64,000 bases of DNA, taken from Rhizobium metallidurans. GTDB lineage: Bacteria > Pseudomonadota > Alphaproteobacteria > Rhizobiales > Rhizobiaceae. Positions within the stretch are counted from its first letter, which is position 1; every line of letters begins with the position of its first letter. Positions 44,087 through 53,454 of the stretch are shown here, piece after piece. A program made the position numbers and the translations under genes. Under the pieces are notes generated by a model. That model searched no databases. It was not told the DNA's origin and saw only the letters and a list, made by a program, of their open reading frames with translations. Where the stretch lies: assembly GCF_014196505.1 (NCBI RefSeq), contig NZ_JACIDW010000010.1, forward strand, positions 102,861 to 166,860, read 5' to 3'.

Positions 44087-44497
44087 TCACTTCTCCGGCG
44101 TGAACACCATCGAATGGCCGTTGATGCAGTAGCGCAGGCCTGTCGGCGGCGGGCCGTCGGGGAAGACGTGGCCGAGATGGGCGTCGCAATTGCCGCAGCG
44201 GATTTCGGTGCGCACCATGCCATGGCTGCTGTCGCGATATTCCGTCACCGCCTCTGGCGAGACCGGCTCGAAATAGCTCGGCCAGCCGCAGCCGGCGTCG
44301 AACTTGGTGTCGGAGCGAAACAGCGGCGCGTCGCAGCAAACGCAGCTGTAGAGCCCCGTTTCGAACGAGTCCCAGTAGGGACCGGTAAAGGCACGCTCGG
44401 TGCCCTGCTGGCGGGTGATGCGGTACTGCTCGGGGGTCAGCTGTTCCTTCCACTCGGCATCCGTCTTGTGAACCTTGGCGATCGTCGTATCGGCCAT
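44087..44497 (-). CDS. msrB: Peptide methionine-(R)-sulfoxide reductase
   Basis: The 136-residue enzyme reduces methionine-R-sulfoxide in proteins. It has the zinc-binding pairs Cys52/Cys55 and Cys101/Cys104 and the catalytic Cys124 in [18 protein letters not shown] and [18 protein letters not shown] are the family signature parts. AAGGAG six bases before ATG 44497 fixes the start. No signal peptide is present, so it is cytoplasmic. It is apparently transcribed alone. Confidence 0.96.
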   Translation of the reverse strand: MADTTIAKVHKTDAEWKEQLTPEQYRITRQQGTERAFTGPYWDSFETGLYSCVCCDAPLFRSDTKFDAGCGWPSYFEPVSPEAVTEYRDSSHGMVRTEIRCGNCDAHLGHVFPDGPPPTGLRYCINGHSMVFTPEK

Positions 44498-44704
44498 GGA
44501 ATGCTCCTTTCGCGCCCTTGTGGTCACGCCCTTCTTGTCACGTCCCTGGTTTGGGGAGTGTTTTTGATCTCCTCGGGAATGTGGTGCTGTTCGGCCGAAC
44601 GATCAAGGGCGGGGCAGGGGCTGTGCACAGCTGGAAGGCCCGGTCGACCGCGCCGGACGCCGCCGCGACCGGCCTTTCGAACAGCCAAAATGCAACCGGA
44701 ATTC

Positions 44705-45517
44705 CTACCCCGACGCCAAAATCACATGCGCCTGGATCTTGGCGGCGATCTCGCCGTTCCCGTGCCTGCTTGTCAGCGCCGCCTCCGCCGCCTTGGTCGC
44801 TGCCTCGAGCTTGTTGGGGTCCCGCGCCTCGATTTCGCCGCGCAAGGGCGTTCCCTGGCAATAGGCGACGGCCACCTCGCGGGCCGATGGCGCGCGGCTG
44901 ATCTCGGCGCGCGTGTCGATGTCGATCTCCTTGAAGCCGGCGCGCGCGAGGTCGTCGCGGATCTGGTCGCGGTCGTGATAGCCGTGCGGCGTGCGTTCGG
45001 CGAAACGCGGCGGGTCGTCGGGAAACACGCTGGCCAGCGCCTTTGTCACGTCGTCGGCGAACACGTTTTCCTCGATCCGGTCCCAGACGCTGAACAGAAG
45101 CCTGCCGTTCGGCCTGAGCACCCGCCGTGCCTCGCGATAGGCCGCCGGTCGATCCGGAAAGAACATCGCCCCGAACTGGCAGCAGGCGAGATCGAAGGTG
45201 GCATCCTGGAAGGGCAGCGCCATGGCGTCCGCCTGCCGCCAGACGACGCGGTCCTCCGCCGGCTGCCGCGAGCGGGCGTAGTCGAGCATGGCCTGGTTGA
45301 GATCGGTCGCGATATGGGTCGCGCCGGGCGGGAGCAACGGCGCCAGCGCCCGGGTGACGGCGCCGGTGCCGGCGGCGATCTCGAGCACCGCCCTGGGCTT
45401 GAAGGCGGCGGCTCGCCGCGCGAGGTCGGCGGCATAGGACGCGAAAATCAGCGGTACCATGTGGCGGTCGTAATTTTCCGGCACGGAGCCGGCGAAGATC
45501 CTGTCCGCTTCCAGCAT
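44705..45517 (-). CDS. Class I SAM-dependent methyltransferase
   Basis: The 270-residue protein has the UbiE-like fold: VLEIAAGTGAVTRALAPLLP is the SAM motif I, ATDLNQAMLDYAR is motif post I, and LRPNGRLLFSVWDRI is motif III. GGGAGG eight bases before ATG 45517 fixes the start. The substrate is unknown. It lies downstream of a 207-bp gap in which no gene is seen, and no related pathway gene is next to it. Confidence 0.88.
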   Translation of the reverse strand: MLEADRIFAGSVPENYDRHMVPLIFASYAADLARRAAAFKPRAVLEIAAGTGAVTRALAPLLPPGATHIATDLNQAMLDYARSRQPAEDRVVWRQADAMALPFQDATFDLACCQFGAMFFPDRPAAYREARRVLRPNGRLLFSVWDRIEENVFADDVTKALASVFPDDPPRFAERTPHGYHDRDQIRDDLARAGFKEIDIDTRAEISRAPSAREVAVAYCQGTPLRGEIEARDPNKLEAATKAAEAALTSRHGNGEIAAKIQAHVILASG

Positions 45518-45724
45518 CGCCTCATCCTCCCTTGATGGTGATCGGCATTTGCTATTGCGAGCAGATTATCACGAAACGCCGTTTCCTGCTTGTCGCAAGC
45601 GCGGTTGTCGTGACCGTCATCGCATCGCCCGTTCGGATGAGCGCCGGCTCATCATAAGAGACAGCTAATGTCGCCACGCATCCCGGTTATAGTGGATGCG
45701 AAGCAAGCATCGGGGGATGCTGAA

Positions 45725-45940
45725 ATGACTGAATCCATTGTTGTCAGCGCCTATTGCGCGATCTCGACCGTGTTCATGCTGATGACCGCGCTCGAAGGCT
45801 GGGCCATCAGGGGCGGCTGGACGCTGGCGCGCGGCGCCGGCCTTGCCGCCTGTTCGCTCTGGCCGCTGATGCTGACCGCGTTTTTCCTGCACGCGGTGCT
45901 GGCGCCGAGGCTGATGCCGCGTCTCGGCCGCACCCGCTGA
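45725..45940 (+). CDS. Small membrane protein, 71 residues
   Basis: No family is recognised. The product has two hydrophobic segments (VVSAYCAISTVFMLMTAL and LAACSLWPLMLTAFFLHAVL) separated by a charged turn, and a basic C-terminal tail. GGGG lies nine bases before ATG 45725. A TTATAGTGGATG site upstream at 45689 matches one at 43493 in front of the GNAT gene, so it may share a regulator. The rest of 45518-45724 and 45941-46093 shows nothing else. Confidence 0.55.
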   Translation: MTESIVVSAYCAISTVFMLMTALEGWAIRGGWTLARGAGLAACSLWPLMLTAFFLHAVLAPRLMPRLGRTR

Positions 45941-46093
45941 TCAATCCTCCTTGCGCCGCCATCCGTCCCCGCGCGCGATGCGTCCAAACCCTCATTTGGT
46001 CGAACAAAGCTTGAGATGGCGGCGCTCTTCTTCTAAACCTGAGGCATCCGATTTGTTTCGGATTCGCGGATTTCGAGGGGTAGGGGAGGCTGG

Positions 46094-48472
46094 ATGGCCG
46101 ATGGCACGGCATTGACGGTTGCGGCACTGTGCCTGCCATTTCTCGGCGCCGTCCTCGCCCCGTTTCTCGTCCGTGCATTCGGCCATAATGCCGCCTGGCT
46201 GCTGGCGCTTGTGCCGCTTCTGTCCTTTGCCCGCTTCGCAGGCCTGCTGCCCGAGATCGCGGCGGGCACGGTCGTGCGCGGCGGCTATGCCTGGGTGCCG
46301 AGCCTCGGTCTCGAATTCGCCTGGATGCTCGACGGCCTGTCCACCACCTTCGCCCTGCTGATCACGGGCATCGGCACGCTGGTCGTGCTCTATGCCGGCG
46401 GTTATCTGAAGGGGCACCCCGATCTCGGCCGCTTCTTCTCCTTCATCTTCCTGTTCATGGGCGCGATGCTCGGCCTCGTCGTCTCCGACGATTTCCTGAT
46501 GCTCTTCGTCTTCTGGGAGCTGACGTCGATCACCTCCTTCCTGCTGATCGGCTTCGATCATCGCCGCGAGGCCTCGCGCCGCGCCGCCCTGCAGGCGCTC
46601 GTCATCACCGGTGGCGGCGGATTGCTGTTGCTGGCCGGCCTGTTGATGATCTGGAGCACGACAGGCGCCTCCGATCTGTCGGTGCTGCTGCAATCGGGCG
46701 ATCTGCTGCGCGCCAACCCCTATTACATGCCGATCCTGCTCCTCGTTCTCGGCGGCGCCTTCACCAAGTCGGCGCAATATCCGTTCCATGCCTGGCTGCC
46801 CAATGCCATGGAAGCGCCGACGCCGGTTTCGGCCTATCTGCATTCGGCCACCATGGTCAAAGCCGGCGTCTATCTGCTGATGCGCCTCAACCCCGCCATG
46901 GGCGGCACGGCGCCCTGGATGGTCATCCTGCCGCTCTTCGGCGGCGTCACGCTTGTGATCGGCGCGCTGCTCGCCATCCGCCAGACCGACCTGAAGCTGA
47001 AGCTCGCCTACACCACGGTCTCCTCGCTCGGCCTGCTGGTGCTGCTCACCGGCCTCGGCGCCGATTACGCCATCGAGGCGGCGGTGCTCTATCTGGTCGC
47101 CCACGCGCTGTTCAAGGGGGCGCTGTTCATGGTCTCGGGGATCATCGATCACGAGACCGGCACCCGCGACGTCACCCGCCTCGCGGGGTTGAGAAAGGCG
47201 ATGCCGCTCACCTTCGTGATCGCGCTCGCCGCCGCCCTCTCGATGGGCGGCCTGCCGCCATTCATGGGCTTCCTCGCCAAGGAGGAGATCTACGCCGCCC
47301 TTGCCCATGGGGATCCGCGCTCGATCCTCTTCGCGGTCGTGGTGATCGCGGCCAACGCGCTGATGTTCGCCATTGCCTTCGCCGTCGCTCTCAAGCCATT
47401 CCTCGGCGCCCCGGTCGAAACGCCCAGGCATCCGCATGAAGCCCCGCCGCTTCTCTGGCTCGGTCCCGCCGTGCTGGCCCTGCTCGGCCTTCTCGCCGCC
47501 CTGTTCTCGGCGACGACGCATGAGTTCATCTCCTCGCCCATGGCCTCGTCCGTCAGGGGAGTGGCCACCACCATCAAGATCTCGCTGGTGCCGGATATCG
47601 GGCTTCCGCTTCTCCTGTCGCTCTTCACCATCGCGCTTGGCATCGCCGTCTACTGGCGGCTCGAGCGCGCCCGCGCGCTGATGGCGGCGCTGTTGCAGAA
47701 ATTGGGGCCGGGGCCGGATCAGGGCTTCGACAACGCCATATCGGGCCTCGTCTCATTCTCCGTGCGCATCACCCGCATCCTGCAGCCCGGCCGGCTGGAG
47801 ATCTACGTCACCTGCACCTTCCTCGCGGTCGCCGCCATCCTCGTTCTGCCGCTCTGGCTGTTCGGCGAGGGGCCGTCGCTTCCCGCCTGGCCGGCGGGCG
47901 TGCAGATCCATGAATGGGGCGTCTTCCTGCTTGCCGTGATCGGGCTCGTCGCTGTCGTCATCGCCCGTGACCGGCTGACGGCGATCGTCTCGCTCGGCAT
48001 TCAGGGCTTTGCCGTCGCCCTCATCTTCCTGCTCTTCGGCGCGCCCGATCTCGCCTTCACCCAGTTCATGGTCGAGACGCTCTCGGTGGTCATCCTGGCG
48101 CTGGTGATGACCAGGCTGCGCCTGTCGCGCACCGATCCGCGTCCTCTTCGCCAGATGCTGTTCGACGGCGCGGTGGCGCTTGCCTGCGGTGCCGGCCTGA
48201 CGCTGCTGTTGATGAAGGCCACCGAAGCGCCGTTCAGCACCACGCTCAGCGATTTCTTCAACACCTATTCGAAAACCATCGCCCATGGCGCCAATGTCGT
48301 GAACGTCATCATCGTCGACTTCCGCGGCACCGACACGCTCGGCGAGATCGCCGTGGTCGCCATGACCGGGCTCGCCATCCTGGCGCTGATCCGTATCCGG
48401 GCGGGGGCGGAGCGCAAGCTTGCCGAAAACGATCCCGATGCGCCCGATGACCTCGGAGTGGAACGCCCATGA
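46094..48472 (+). CDS. mnhA: Mrp/Pha cation/proton antiporter subunit A
   Basis: The 792-residue subunit A, first of the seven mrp genes, is homologous to the NuoL-type proton-channel subunit of complex [19 protein letters not shown] with the conserved glutamate and [20 protein letters not shown] with KAGVYLLMR carry the key charged residues of the ion path. The C-terminal part (about residues 600-770) is the extra MrpA domain. AGG at the end of GGGGAGG lies five bases before ATG 46094. It overlaps mnhB by 4 bp. The complex exchanges Na+ or K+ for protons, for pH and salt adaptation. Confidence 0.95.
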   Translation: MADGTALTVAALCLPFLGAVLAPFLVRAFGHNAAWLLALVPLLSFARFAGLLPEIAAGTVVRGGYAWVPSLGLEFAWMLDGLSTTFALLITGIGTLVVLYAGGYLKGHPDLGRFFSFIFLFMGAMLGLVVSDDFLMLFVFWELTSITSFLLIGFDHRREASRRAALQALVITGGGGLLLLAGLLMIWSTTGASDLSVLLQSGDLLRANPYYMPILLLVLGGAFTKSAQYPFHAWLPNAMEAPTPVSAYLHSATMVKAGVYLLMRLNPAMGGTAPWMVILPLFGGVTLVIGALLAIRQTDLKLKLAYTTVSSLGLLVLLTGLGADYAIEAAVLYLVAHALFKGALFMVSGIIDHETGTRDVTRLAGLRKAMPLTFVIALAAALSMGGLPPFMGFLAKEEIYAALAHGDPRSILFAVVVIAANALMFAIAFAVALKPFLGAPVETPRHPHEAPPLLWLGPAVLALLGLLAALFSATTHEFISSPMASSVRGVATTIKISLVPDIGLPLLLSLFTIALGIAVYWRLERARALMAALLQKLGPGPDQGFDNAISGLVSFSVRITRILQPGRLEIYVTCTFLAVAAILVLPLWLFGEGPSLPAWPAGVQIHEWGVFLLAVIGLVAVVIARDRLTAIVSLGIQGFAVALIFLLFGAPDLAFTQFMVETLSVVILALVMTRLRLSRTDPRPLRQMLFDGAVALACGAGLTLLLMKATEAPFSTTLSDFFNTYSKTIAHGANVVNVIIVDFRGTDTLGEIAVVAMTGLAILALIRIRAGAERKLAENDPDAPDDLGVERP

Positions 48473-48888
48473 ACACGTTGATATCACGCACCATCGCCCC
48501 TGTGCTCACCGCGCTGATGCTGCTCTTCTCCGTCTTCGTGCTGCTGCGCGGCCATAACGAACCCGGCGGCGGCTTCATCGGCGGCCTGATCGCGGCATCC
48601 GCGCTGGCGATCTTCGGCATCATCAGGGGCACCGGCGCCGTCCGCCGCGCCATCGTCTTCCACCCGCTGTCGATAGCGGGCGCCGGCCTATTGATGGCCT
48701 CGGTGGCCGGCCTAATCTCCATCGTCTTCGCCGTGCCCTTCATGACCGGCCTGTGGGTCTATCCCGAGATAGCGGGCGTCACGGTGCCGCTGTCGACAGT
48801 CCTGCTGTTCGACATCGGCGTCTATCTCGTCGTGGTCGGCGCGGTCACGTCGATCGCGCTGTCGCTGGAAGAGCGGGAGGTCGAATGA
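48469..48888 (+). CDS. mnhB: Mrp/Pha antiporter subunit B
   Basis: The 139-residue subunit has four hydrophobic segments and the MrpB pattern [33 protein letters not shown] and [20 protein letters not shown]. The ATG at 48469 overlaps the mnhA stop (ATGA), so it is translationally coupled, and it ends overlapping mnhC. It is a separate protein here, not fused to subunit A. Confidence 0.95.
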   Translation: MNTLISRTIAPVLTALMLLFSVFVLLRGHNEPGGGFIGGLIAASALAIFGIIRGTGAVRRAIVFHPLSIAGAGLLMASVAGLISIVFAVPFMTGLWVYPEIAGVTVPLSTVLLFDIGVYLVVVGAVTSIALSLEEREVE

Positions 48889-49265
48889 TGGAGCCGCTCT
48901 TCGCCGTCCTGGTCGGCCTGTTCTTCACCGCCGCCGTCTATCTGATGCTGTCGAAATTCTCGATCCGCATCATGCTGGGCATCGCGGTTTTGGGCAACGC
49001 CGTCAACCTGCTGCTCTTCACATCAGGCCGCTTGACCCGCGAGGTGCCGCCGATCATCCCCGATGGCCTCGACGCGCTGCCTTCGGGGGCGGCCAATCCG
49101 CTGCCGCAGGCGCTGATCCTGACGGCGATCGTCATCTCGTTTTCGCTGCTGGCTTTCCTGCTGGTGCTGACCTACCGCGCCTATCAGGACATCGGCACCG
49201 ACAACACCGACGAGATGCGGGTGGCCGAGCCCGATGATCCGCAAGCGCCGCCGATGGGGTATTGA
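48885..49265 (+). CDS. mnhC: Mrp/Pha antiporter subunit C
   Basis: The 126-residue subunit resembles NuoK, with three membrane helices and the conserved [13 protein letters not shown] and [20 protein letters not shown] segments. The start is ATG 48885 or 48888, both after GGGAGG and overlapping the mnhB stop. It is followed by 227 bp before mnhD, the only sizeable gap in the operon, occupied by a RIME-like element. Confidence 0.95.
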   Translation: MMEPLFAVLVGLFFTAAVYLMLSKFSIRIMLGIAVLGNAVNLLLFTSGRLTREVPPIIPDGLDALPSGAANPLPQALILTAIVISFSLLAFLLVLTYRAYQDIGTDNTDEMRVAEPDDPQAPPMGY

Positions 49266-49293
49266 TGATGAGGGGTGTTGTGCGGATAAAAGG

Positions 49294-49460
49294 CCCTCTC
49301 TGCCCTGCCGGGCATCTCCCCCACAAGGGGGGAGAGGACTCGTGGATGGCTCATCGCACCACCTTTAGCATTCTTGCCCTTGGTTCGCGTCGCTGGGCGA
49401 GCGGCCGCACCCAGCGGTTCTCCCCCCTTGTGGGGGAGATGCCCGGCAGGGCAGAGAGGG
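49294..49460. repeat. RIME-like element inside the mnh operon, perfect 42-bp arms
   Basis: The left arm 49294-49335 is the exact reverse complement of the right arm 49419-49460 over all 42 bases, separated by 83 bp. Each arm contains CATCTCCCCCACAAGGGGGG or its complement, as in the copies at 33475 and 37447. In the mnh mRNA it would form a very stable stem between mnhC and mnhD. Confidence 0.88.
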
Positions 49461-49492
49461 TCTTCTTAGCGCCCACCGAGGCCACCCCCTAA

Positions 49493-51052
49493 ATGGCCAC
49501 CCCCACGCAAACCATCCCCGATTTCTCCGCGGCCCTCGTCACGTCCCCCGTGCCGATCGCCGACTGGCTCGTCATCGCCCCGGTGGCGCTCTGCATCACG
49601 CTCGGCGCCATCCTCCTGATGGCGCGCGGCTCCGTGCGCCTGCAGGCCTCACTCGCCATTCCCGGTCTCGCGCTGCTCGTCGCCCTCGACGCGGCGCTGC
49701 TCGCCAAGGTCATGACCGGCGGCCCGCTCACCATGGTGATGGGCCGCTGGCTGCCGCCGTTCGGCATCGCCTTCACCGTCGATACGCTCTCCGCCGTCAT
49801 GGCGCTGGCGGCGGCGATTGCGGCATTGGCCGCCGGCATCCACGCGCTGTCGGATATCGATGATGGTGGTCGGCGCTATGGCTTCTTCCCGTTTCTCATG
49901 ATGCTGATGGCCGGCGTCACCGGCGCGTTTCTCACGGGCGACGTCTTCAACCTCTATGTCTGGTTCGAGGTGCTGCTGATCTCGTCCTTCGGCCTGCTGA
50001 TATTGGGCTCCGAGCGCGGGCAGATCGACGGCGCGATGAAATACGCCGTCCTCAATCTTTTGGGCACCACGCTGTTCCTGATCGCGGTCGGCATTCTCTA
50101 TGCCATTTTCGGCACGCTCAACATGGCCGATATCGCCACCAAGGCCGGCGAGCGCAGCCAGACCGCGCCGCTGACGACGCTGGCGGCGCTCTTCCTGCTC
50201 GCCTTCGCCATGAAGGCGGCCGCCTTTCCGGTCAATTTCTGGCTGCCTGCCTCCTATCACACCCCGCGCATCGTCGTGTCCGCGCTGTTTGCCGGGCTGC
50301 TCACCAAGGTTGGCATATACGCGCTGATCCGTGTGCTGGTGATGCTGTTCCCGCTCGAGCGCGAGGAGCTCAGCCTGCTGATCGCCATCACAGGCGCGGC
50401 CACCGCCATCTTGGGCGCGCTCGGCGCGCTGGCGCAGGACGATATGAGAAAGCTGCTCGGCTATGTCGTCATATCCGGGATCGGCAACATGCTGATCGGC
50501 ATCGCGGTGGGAACACCGGGCGCGCTGTCCGGCACGGTCTTCTATGCGTTGAACTCCATGCTGCTGATGACGGCACTCTATCTCGCGGCCGGCCAGATGG
50601 CCTTTCTCGGCGGCGGTTTTTCGCTGACGAGGCTGGGCGGCCTCTATCGCCGCAATGGCTTCTTCGCGGCGATCTCGCTCATCCTGTTCTTCGCCGCCTG
50701 CGGCCTGCCGCCATTCTCAGGCTTCTGGCCGAAGCTCGTCCTGGTCAAATCCTCGCTCGATGTCGGCGCCTGGTGGCTGGCCGCCGCCGTGCTGATCAGC
50801 GGTTTGCTCACCACCATCTGCTTCGGCCGCGTCTTCCTCTTCGCCTATTGGCGCCCCGCCACCGAAAGCGCCGAGACCCATGTCGCCGTTGGCTGGCGGG
50901 CGATGCTGCCGCTTCTGCTTCTGACGGTATTTATCGTCGGCTTCGGCCTGCTGCCGGAGCGGCTGCTGGCGCTGACGCAATCGGTCGCCGCCGAGCTCGC
51001 CGATCCCTATCCCTACATCCAGTCCGTCTTCCCCGGAGGCGTCGCGCCATGA
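49493..51052 (+). CDS. mnhD: Mrp/Pha antiporter subunit D
   Basis: The 519-residue subunit is a NuoM/NuoN-like antiporter. The conserved glutamate is Glu159 in LYVWFEVLLISSF, and the membrane lysines lie in FAMKAAAFPVNFWLP and LLTKVGIYALIR. The ATG at 49493 follows the RIME element with only a weak GAGG, so translation may depend on events in the region between mnhC and mnhD. It overlaps mnhE by 4 bp. It exchanges cations for protons with subunit A. Confidence 0.95.
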   Translation: MATPTQTIPDFSAALVTSPVPIADWLVIAPVALCITLGAILLMARGSVRLQASLAIPGLALLVALDAALLAKVMTGGPLTMVMGRWLPPFGIAFTVDTLSAVMALAAAIAALAAGIHALSDIDDGGRRYGFFPFLMMLMAGVTGAFLTGDVFNLYVWFEVLLISSFGLLILGSERGQIDGAMKYAVLNLLGTTLFLIAVGILYAIFGTLNMADIATKAGERSQTAPLTTLAALFLLAFAMKAAAFPVNFWLPASYHTPRIVVSALFAGLLTKVGIYALIRVLVMLFPLEREELSLLIAITGAATAILGALGALAQDDMRKLLGYVVISGIGNMLIGIAVGTPGALSGTVFYALNSMLLMTALYLAAGQMAFLGGGFSLTRLGGLYRRNGFFAAISLILFFAACGLPPFSGFWPKLVLVKSSLDVGAWWLAAAVLISGLLTTICFGRVFLFAYWRPATESAETHVAVGWRAMLPLLLLTVFIVGFGLLPERLLALTQSVAAELADPYPYIQSVFPGGVAP

Positions 51053-51522
51053 TCGCCCTGCTTCTCAATCTCCTGGCTGCGATCACCTGGGCGGCGCTGA
51101 GCGGCAGCGCCTCGGCCCACAATCTCGTCCTCGGTTTCGTGCTCGGCGCGCTGGCCCTTTTCCTCGTGCGCGAGCCTTTCGGCAGCAAGGCCTATCTATG
51201 GCGCGTGCTCGCGATCACCGCGCTGGCGCTCCTGTTTCTCAAGGATCTCGCACTGTCGGCCATCAAGGTGGCGACAACGGTGCTCAGCCCTAAGATGAAC
51301 CTGAAACCGGGCATTTTCGCCTTTCCGCTCACCGTTGATCGCGATTTCGAAATCACGCTGCTCGCCAACATGATCACCCTGACGCCGGGAACGCTGTCGG
51401 TCGATGTCTCCGACGACAGGAAGACGCTCTACGTGCATGCGCTCGATTGTGCCGATCCGGAGGCGATAAGCCGCGATATCGCCAATGGCTTCGAGCGCAA
51501 GATCATGGAGGCCTTCCGATGA
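51049..51522 (+). CDS. mnhE: Mrp/Pha antiporter subunit E
   Basis: The 157-residue subunit has two to three N-terminal membrane helices and a cytoplasmic C-terminal domain with [20 protein letters not shown], the MrpE hallmark. Start ATG 51049 overlaps the mnhD stop; it ends overlapping mnhF, so the D-E-F-G genes form one coupled translation unit. Confidence 0.95.
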   Translation: MIALLLNLLAAITWAALSGSASAHNLVLGFVLGALALFLVREPFGSKAYLWRVLAITALALLFLKDLALSAIKVATTVLSPKMNLKPGIFAFPLTVDRDFEITLLANMITLTPGTLSVDVSDDRKTLYVHALDCADPEAISRDIANGFERKIMEAFR

Positions 51523-51980
51523 CGCCCGGCGCGATCGTCTCCACCGCCGCATCCGTGGCCCTCGTCATCCTTGCCGTCACCTTCCTCGTCGCCTCCTGGC
51601 GGGTGATCGTAGGGCCGACCCTGCCGGATCGCATCCTGGCGCTCGACACGCTGTCCGGCACGGCGATCGGCTTTCTCGCCGTCGTCGCGGTCAAGACCGG
51701 CTTCGCGCTTTACATCGACATCGCCATTTCGCTCGGCCTCGTCGGTTTCCTCGCCACCGTCGCCTTCGCCCGCTTCGTTCTCTCGCGCGGGCCGCTGTCG
51801 GGTGCGCGGGCCGCCGTGGCGACGCAAACCGATGAAACCGGCCGGCCGGCCTCGAAAAAGCCCGATGCGAAGTCGAAGAGCGATGCCAAGCCGAAACACG
51901 GCGTCAAGCTGAAGGCCGATGGCAAGCTCAAACCCGCTCCCAAAAGCGGTGGCCGCAAGACGAAGAAGGACAGGACATGA
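51519..51980 (+). CDS. mnhF: Mrp/Pha antiporter subunit F with a long lysine-rich tail
   Basis: The first 95 residues form the normal subunit F, with three membrane helices and the motif [16 protein letters not shown]. The protein then continues to 153 residues with a Lys/Ala/Pro-rich tail ([36 protein letters not shown]) that most subunit F proteins lack. The tail should face the cytoplasm; whether it binds anything is unknown. It overlaps mnhG by 4 bp. Confidence 0.93.
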   Translation: MTPGAIVSTAASVALVILAVTFLVASWRVIVGPTLPDRILALDTLSGTAIGFLAVVAVKTGFALYIDIAISLGLVGFLATVAFARFVLSRGPLSGARAAVATQTDETGRPASKKPDAKSKSDAKPKHGVKLKADGKLKPAPKSGGRKTKKDRT

Positions 51981-52309
51981 TGGATTACGTCGCCGCCATC
52001 GTCGTCGCGTTACTATTGCTGTCAGGCGCGCTTTTCGCGCTGGTGGCGGCGATCGGTATTGTCAGGCTGCCCGATCTATACACGCGCATGCACGCGGCGT
52101 CGAAGGCCGGAACGGTGGGCTCGGGGCTGTTATTATTTGCGGCCGGCATCGAATCGGGGGAAATCGCGGTATTTGCACGTGCGCTTGCTGGATTCGTGTT
52201 TTTTATACTGACGGCGCCGCTCGCCGCCCATCTGCTGGCCAGGGCGGCACACAAGACAGGTTATCGTCTGTTGCCGCCTTCGGTGCGGGACGATCTTCTT
52301 GAAAGGTAA
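51977..52309 (+). CDS. mnhG: Mrp/Pha antiporter subunit G
   Basis: The 110-residue subunit has three membrane helices and the MrpG signature [20 protein letters not shown]. Start ATG 51977 overlaps the mnhF stop. It ends the operon; no strong terminator hairpin follows, and the AT-rich mucR upstream region begins at once. Confidence 0.95.
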   Translation: MMDYVAAIVVALLLLSGALFALVAAIGIVRLPDLYTRMHAASKAGTVGSGLLLFAAGIESGEIAVFARALAGFVFFILTAPLAAHLLARAAHKTGYRLLPPSVRDDLLER

Positions 52310-52752
52310 GAGTGCCGCATATTCAAGATTTTAAGCAGATTTTTGCAGTTTTAAGCAGATGTGAGGATGATTAATGTTTCCCTTTCGCTCCACTAATTCT
52401 TGGGATAGAGGCGCTTTTTGACAGATATATATGAAATATTAATTGGCGTTTTCGCAAAACGGTGATAATTGATGCTCAAGTAGAGTTCTGATATTGAATT
52501 AGAATCACATTGCATATTTCCTCGGTCGCTTTGAATTTCAATGTTTAATTGAGGGTCGTGTGCGGGTGTGTGCGTACTAATGCAAGATCAGGCAGTATAA
52601 GAACGGGTTTCGGCCTCAGGAATCTAGGGGTGGATTTCAGTTTTTCGAAACATGTAGCCGCAGACTGAGTTTTTTGCTGTTCGCTCTACGATAGCGGTCC
52701 CGGGCCAAGGCGGTTCTAGACCTTTTGAGCATGCAAACAGGAGAAACGAAAT
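52310..52752 (+). promoter_or_regulatory. AT-rich upstream regulatory region of mucR
   Basis: These 443 bp are much richer in A and T than the surrounding genes. They contain the direct repeat TTTTAAGCAGAT at 52329-52340 and 52349-52360, the palindrome TCAAT-GTTTA-ATTGA at 52538-52552, and several TTAAT/ATTAAT steps. MucR/Ros proteins bind AT-rich DNA and repress their own genes, so these are candidate autoregulatory sites. No coding sequence is seen. Confidence 0.6.
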
Positions 52753-53184
52753 ATGACGGATACTGCAGCCGGTAGCGGGCCAGAATTGCTGGTCGAGCTT
52801 ACCGCGGATATCGTCGCAGCGTATGTCAGCAACCACGTCGTTCCGGTTGGCGACCTCGCCAATCTTATTTCGGACGTGCATTCGGCGTTGAGCAACACGT
52901 CGACGCCGACACCGGCCATGGCTGTCGTTGAAAAGCAGAAGCCTGCCGTCTCTGTGCGCAAGTCCGTCCAGGATGAGCAGATCACTTGCCTTGAGTGCGG
53001 CGGTAACTTCAAGTCGCTCAAGCGCCATCTGATGACTCATCATAGCCTCTCGCCCGAGGAATATCGCGAAAAGTGGGATCTGCCGGTCGACTACCCGATG
53101 GTAGCGCCAGCCTATGCCGAGGCGCGCTCGCGCCTTGCCAAGGAAATGGGTCTCGGTCAGCGCCGCAAGCGCGGTCGCGGCTGA
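52753..53184 (+). CDS. mucR: Ros/MucR-family zinc-finger transcriptional regulator
   Basis: The 143-residue protein matches Ros of Agrobacterium and MucR of Sinorhizobium, an H-NS-like silencer controlling exopolysaccharide, motility and cell-cycle genes. The zinc finger is Cys79, Cys82, His92 and His96/97 in [19 protein letters not shown], and the C-terminal [20 protein letters not shown] and RRKRGRG tail are typical. The N-terminal part ([17 protein letters not shown]) is the oligomerisation region. AGGAGA lies eight bases before ATG 52753. It has a strong terminator and an AT-rich upstream region, so it is a single-gene unit. Confidence 0.97.
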   Translation: MTDTAAGSGPELLVELTADIVAAYVSNHVVPVGDLANLISDVHSALSNTSTPTPAMAVVEKQKPAVSVRKSVQDEQITCLECGGNFKSLKRHLMTHHSLSPEEYREKWDLPVDYPMVAPAYAEARSRLAKEMGLGQRRKRGRG

Positions 53185-53213
53185 TACTGTTTTAGCATTG
53201 CCTGATCACGATC

Positions 53214-53237
53214 AGCCGGGCGAAAGCCCGGCTTTTT
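53214..53237 (+). terminator. Rho-independent terminator of mucR
   Basis: AGCCGGGC-GAAA-GCCCGGCT is an 8-bp stem with a GAAA tetraloop followed by TTTT, 30 bp after the mucR stop. Confidence 0.92.
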
Positions 53238-53246
53238 CGTATCCGG

Positions 53247-53287
53247 GCATATCTCCCGAAAGTGGGCACCGGTTTCGGGAGATATGC
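53247..53287. repeat. 15-bp perfect inverted repeat with the GAAAGTGGGCACCGG core
   Basis: GCATATCTCCCGAAA is mirrored exactly as TTTCGGGAGATATGC around an 11-nt loop GTGGGCACCGG. The core CCGAAAGTGGG...TTTCGG recalls a palindromic repeat common between rhizobial genes; a smaller relative is at 2654-2672. Confidence 0.65.
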
Positions 53288-53432
53288 GGAAAACAGAGAC
53301 CAGGATCGCCGAGCGAGGAAAATAATCCCACAAAATTTCAACTGCCGTTAAAATTCGTGAGCGGAATCAGCCGAATTCGATGACGTCGCGCTTTCGTTTA
53401 TCCCCGTTCCTGTATAGCGTGTATGAATTAAT

Positions 53433-53446
53433 TCCTATTCATAGGA
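53433..53446 (+). promoter_or_regulatory. Palindrome overlapping the Shine-Dalgarno of the HTH gene
   Basis: TCCTAT-TC-ATAGGA covers most of the AGGAG of the ribosome-binding site at 53443-53447. In RNA it would pair the Shine-Dalgarno; in DNA it could also be an operator. More ATTCAT/ATGAAT half-sites flank it. Confidence 0.5.
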
Positions 53447-53454
53447 GTATTCAT

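Noticed and set aside
45992..47521. 509-codon minus-strand frame over mnhA
   Set aside because: Shadow of mnhA; composition is highly charged and has no start site.
48753..48884. Upstream extension of mnhC
   Set aside because: It would overlap most of the end of mnhB out of frame; the ATGs at 48885/48888 have GGGAGG.
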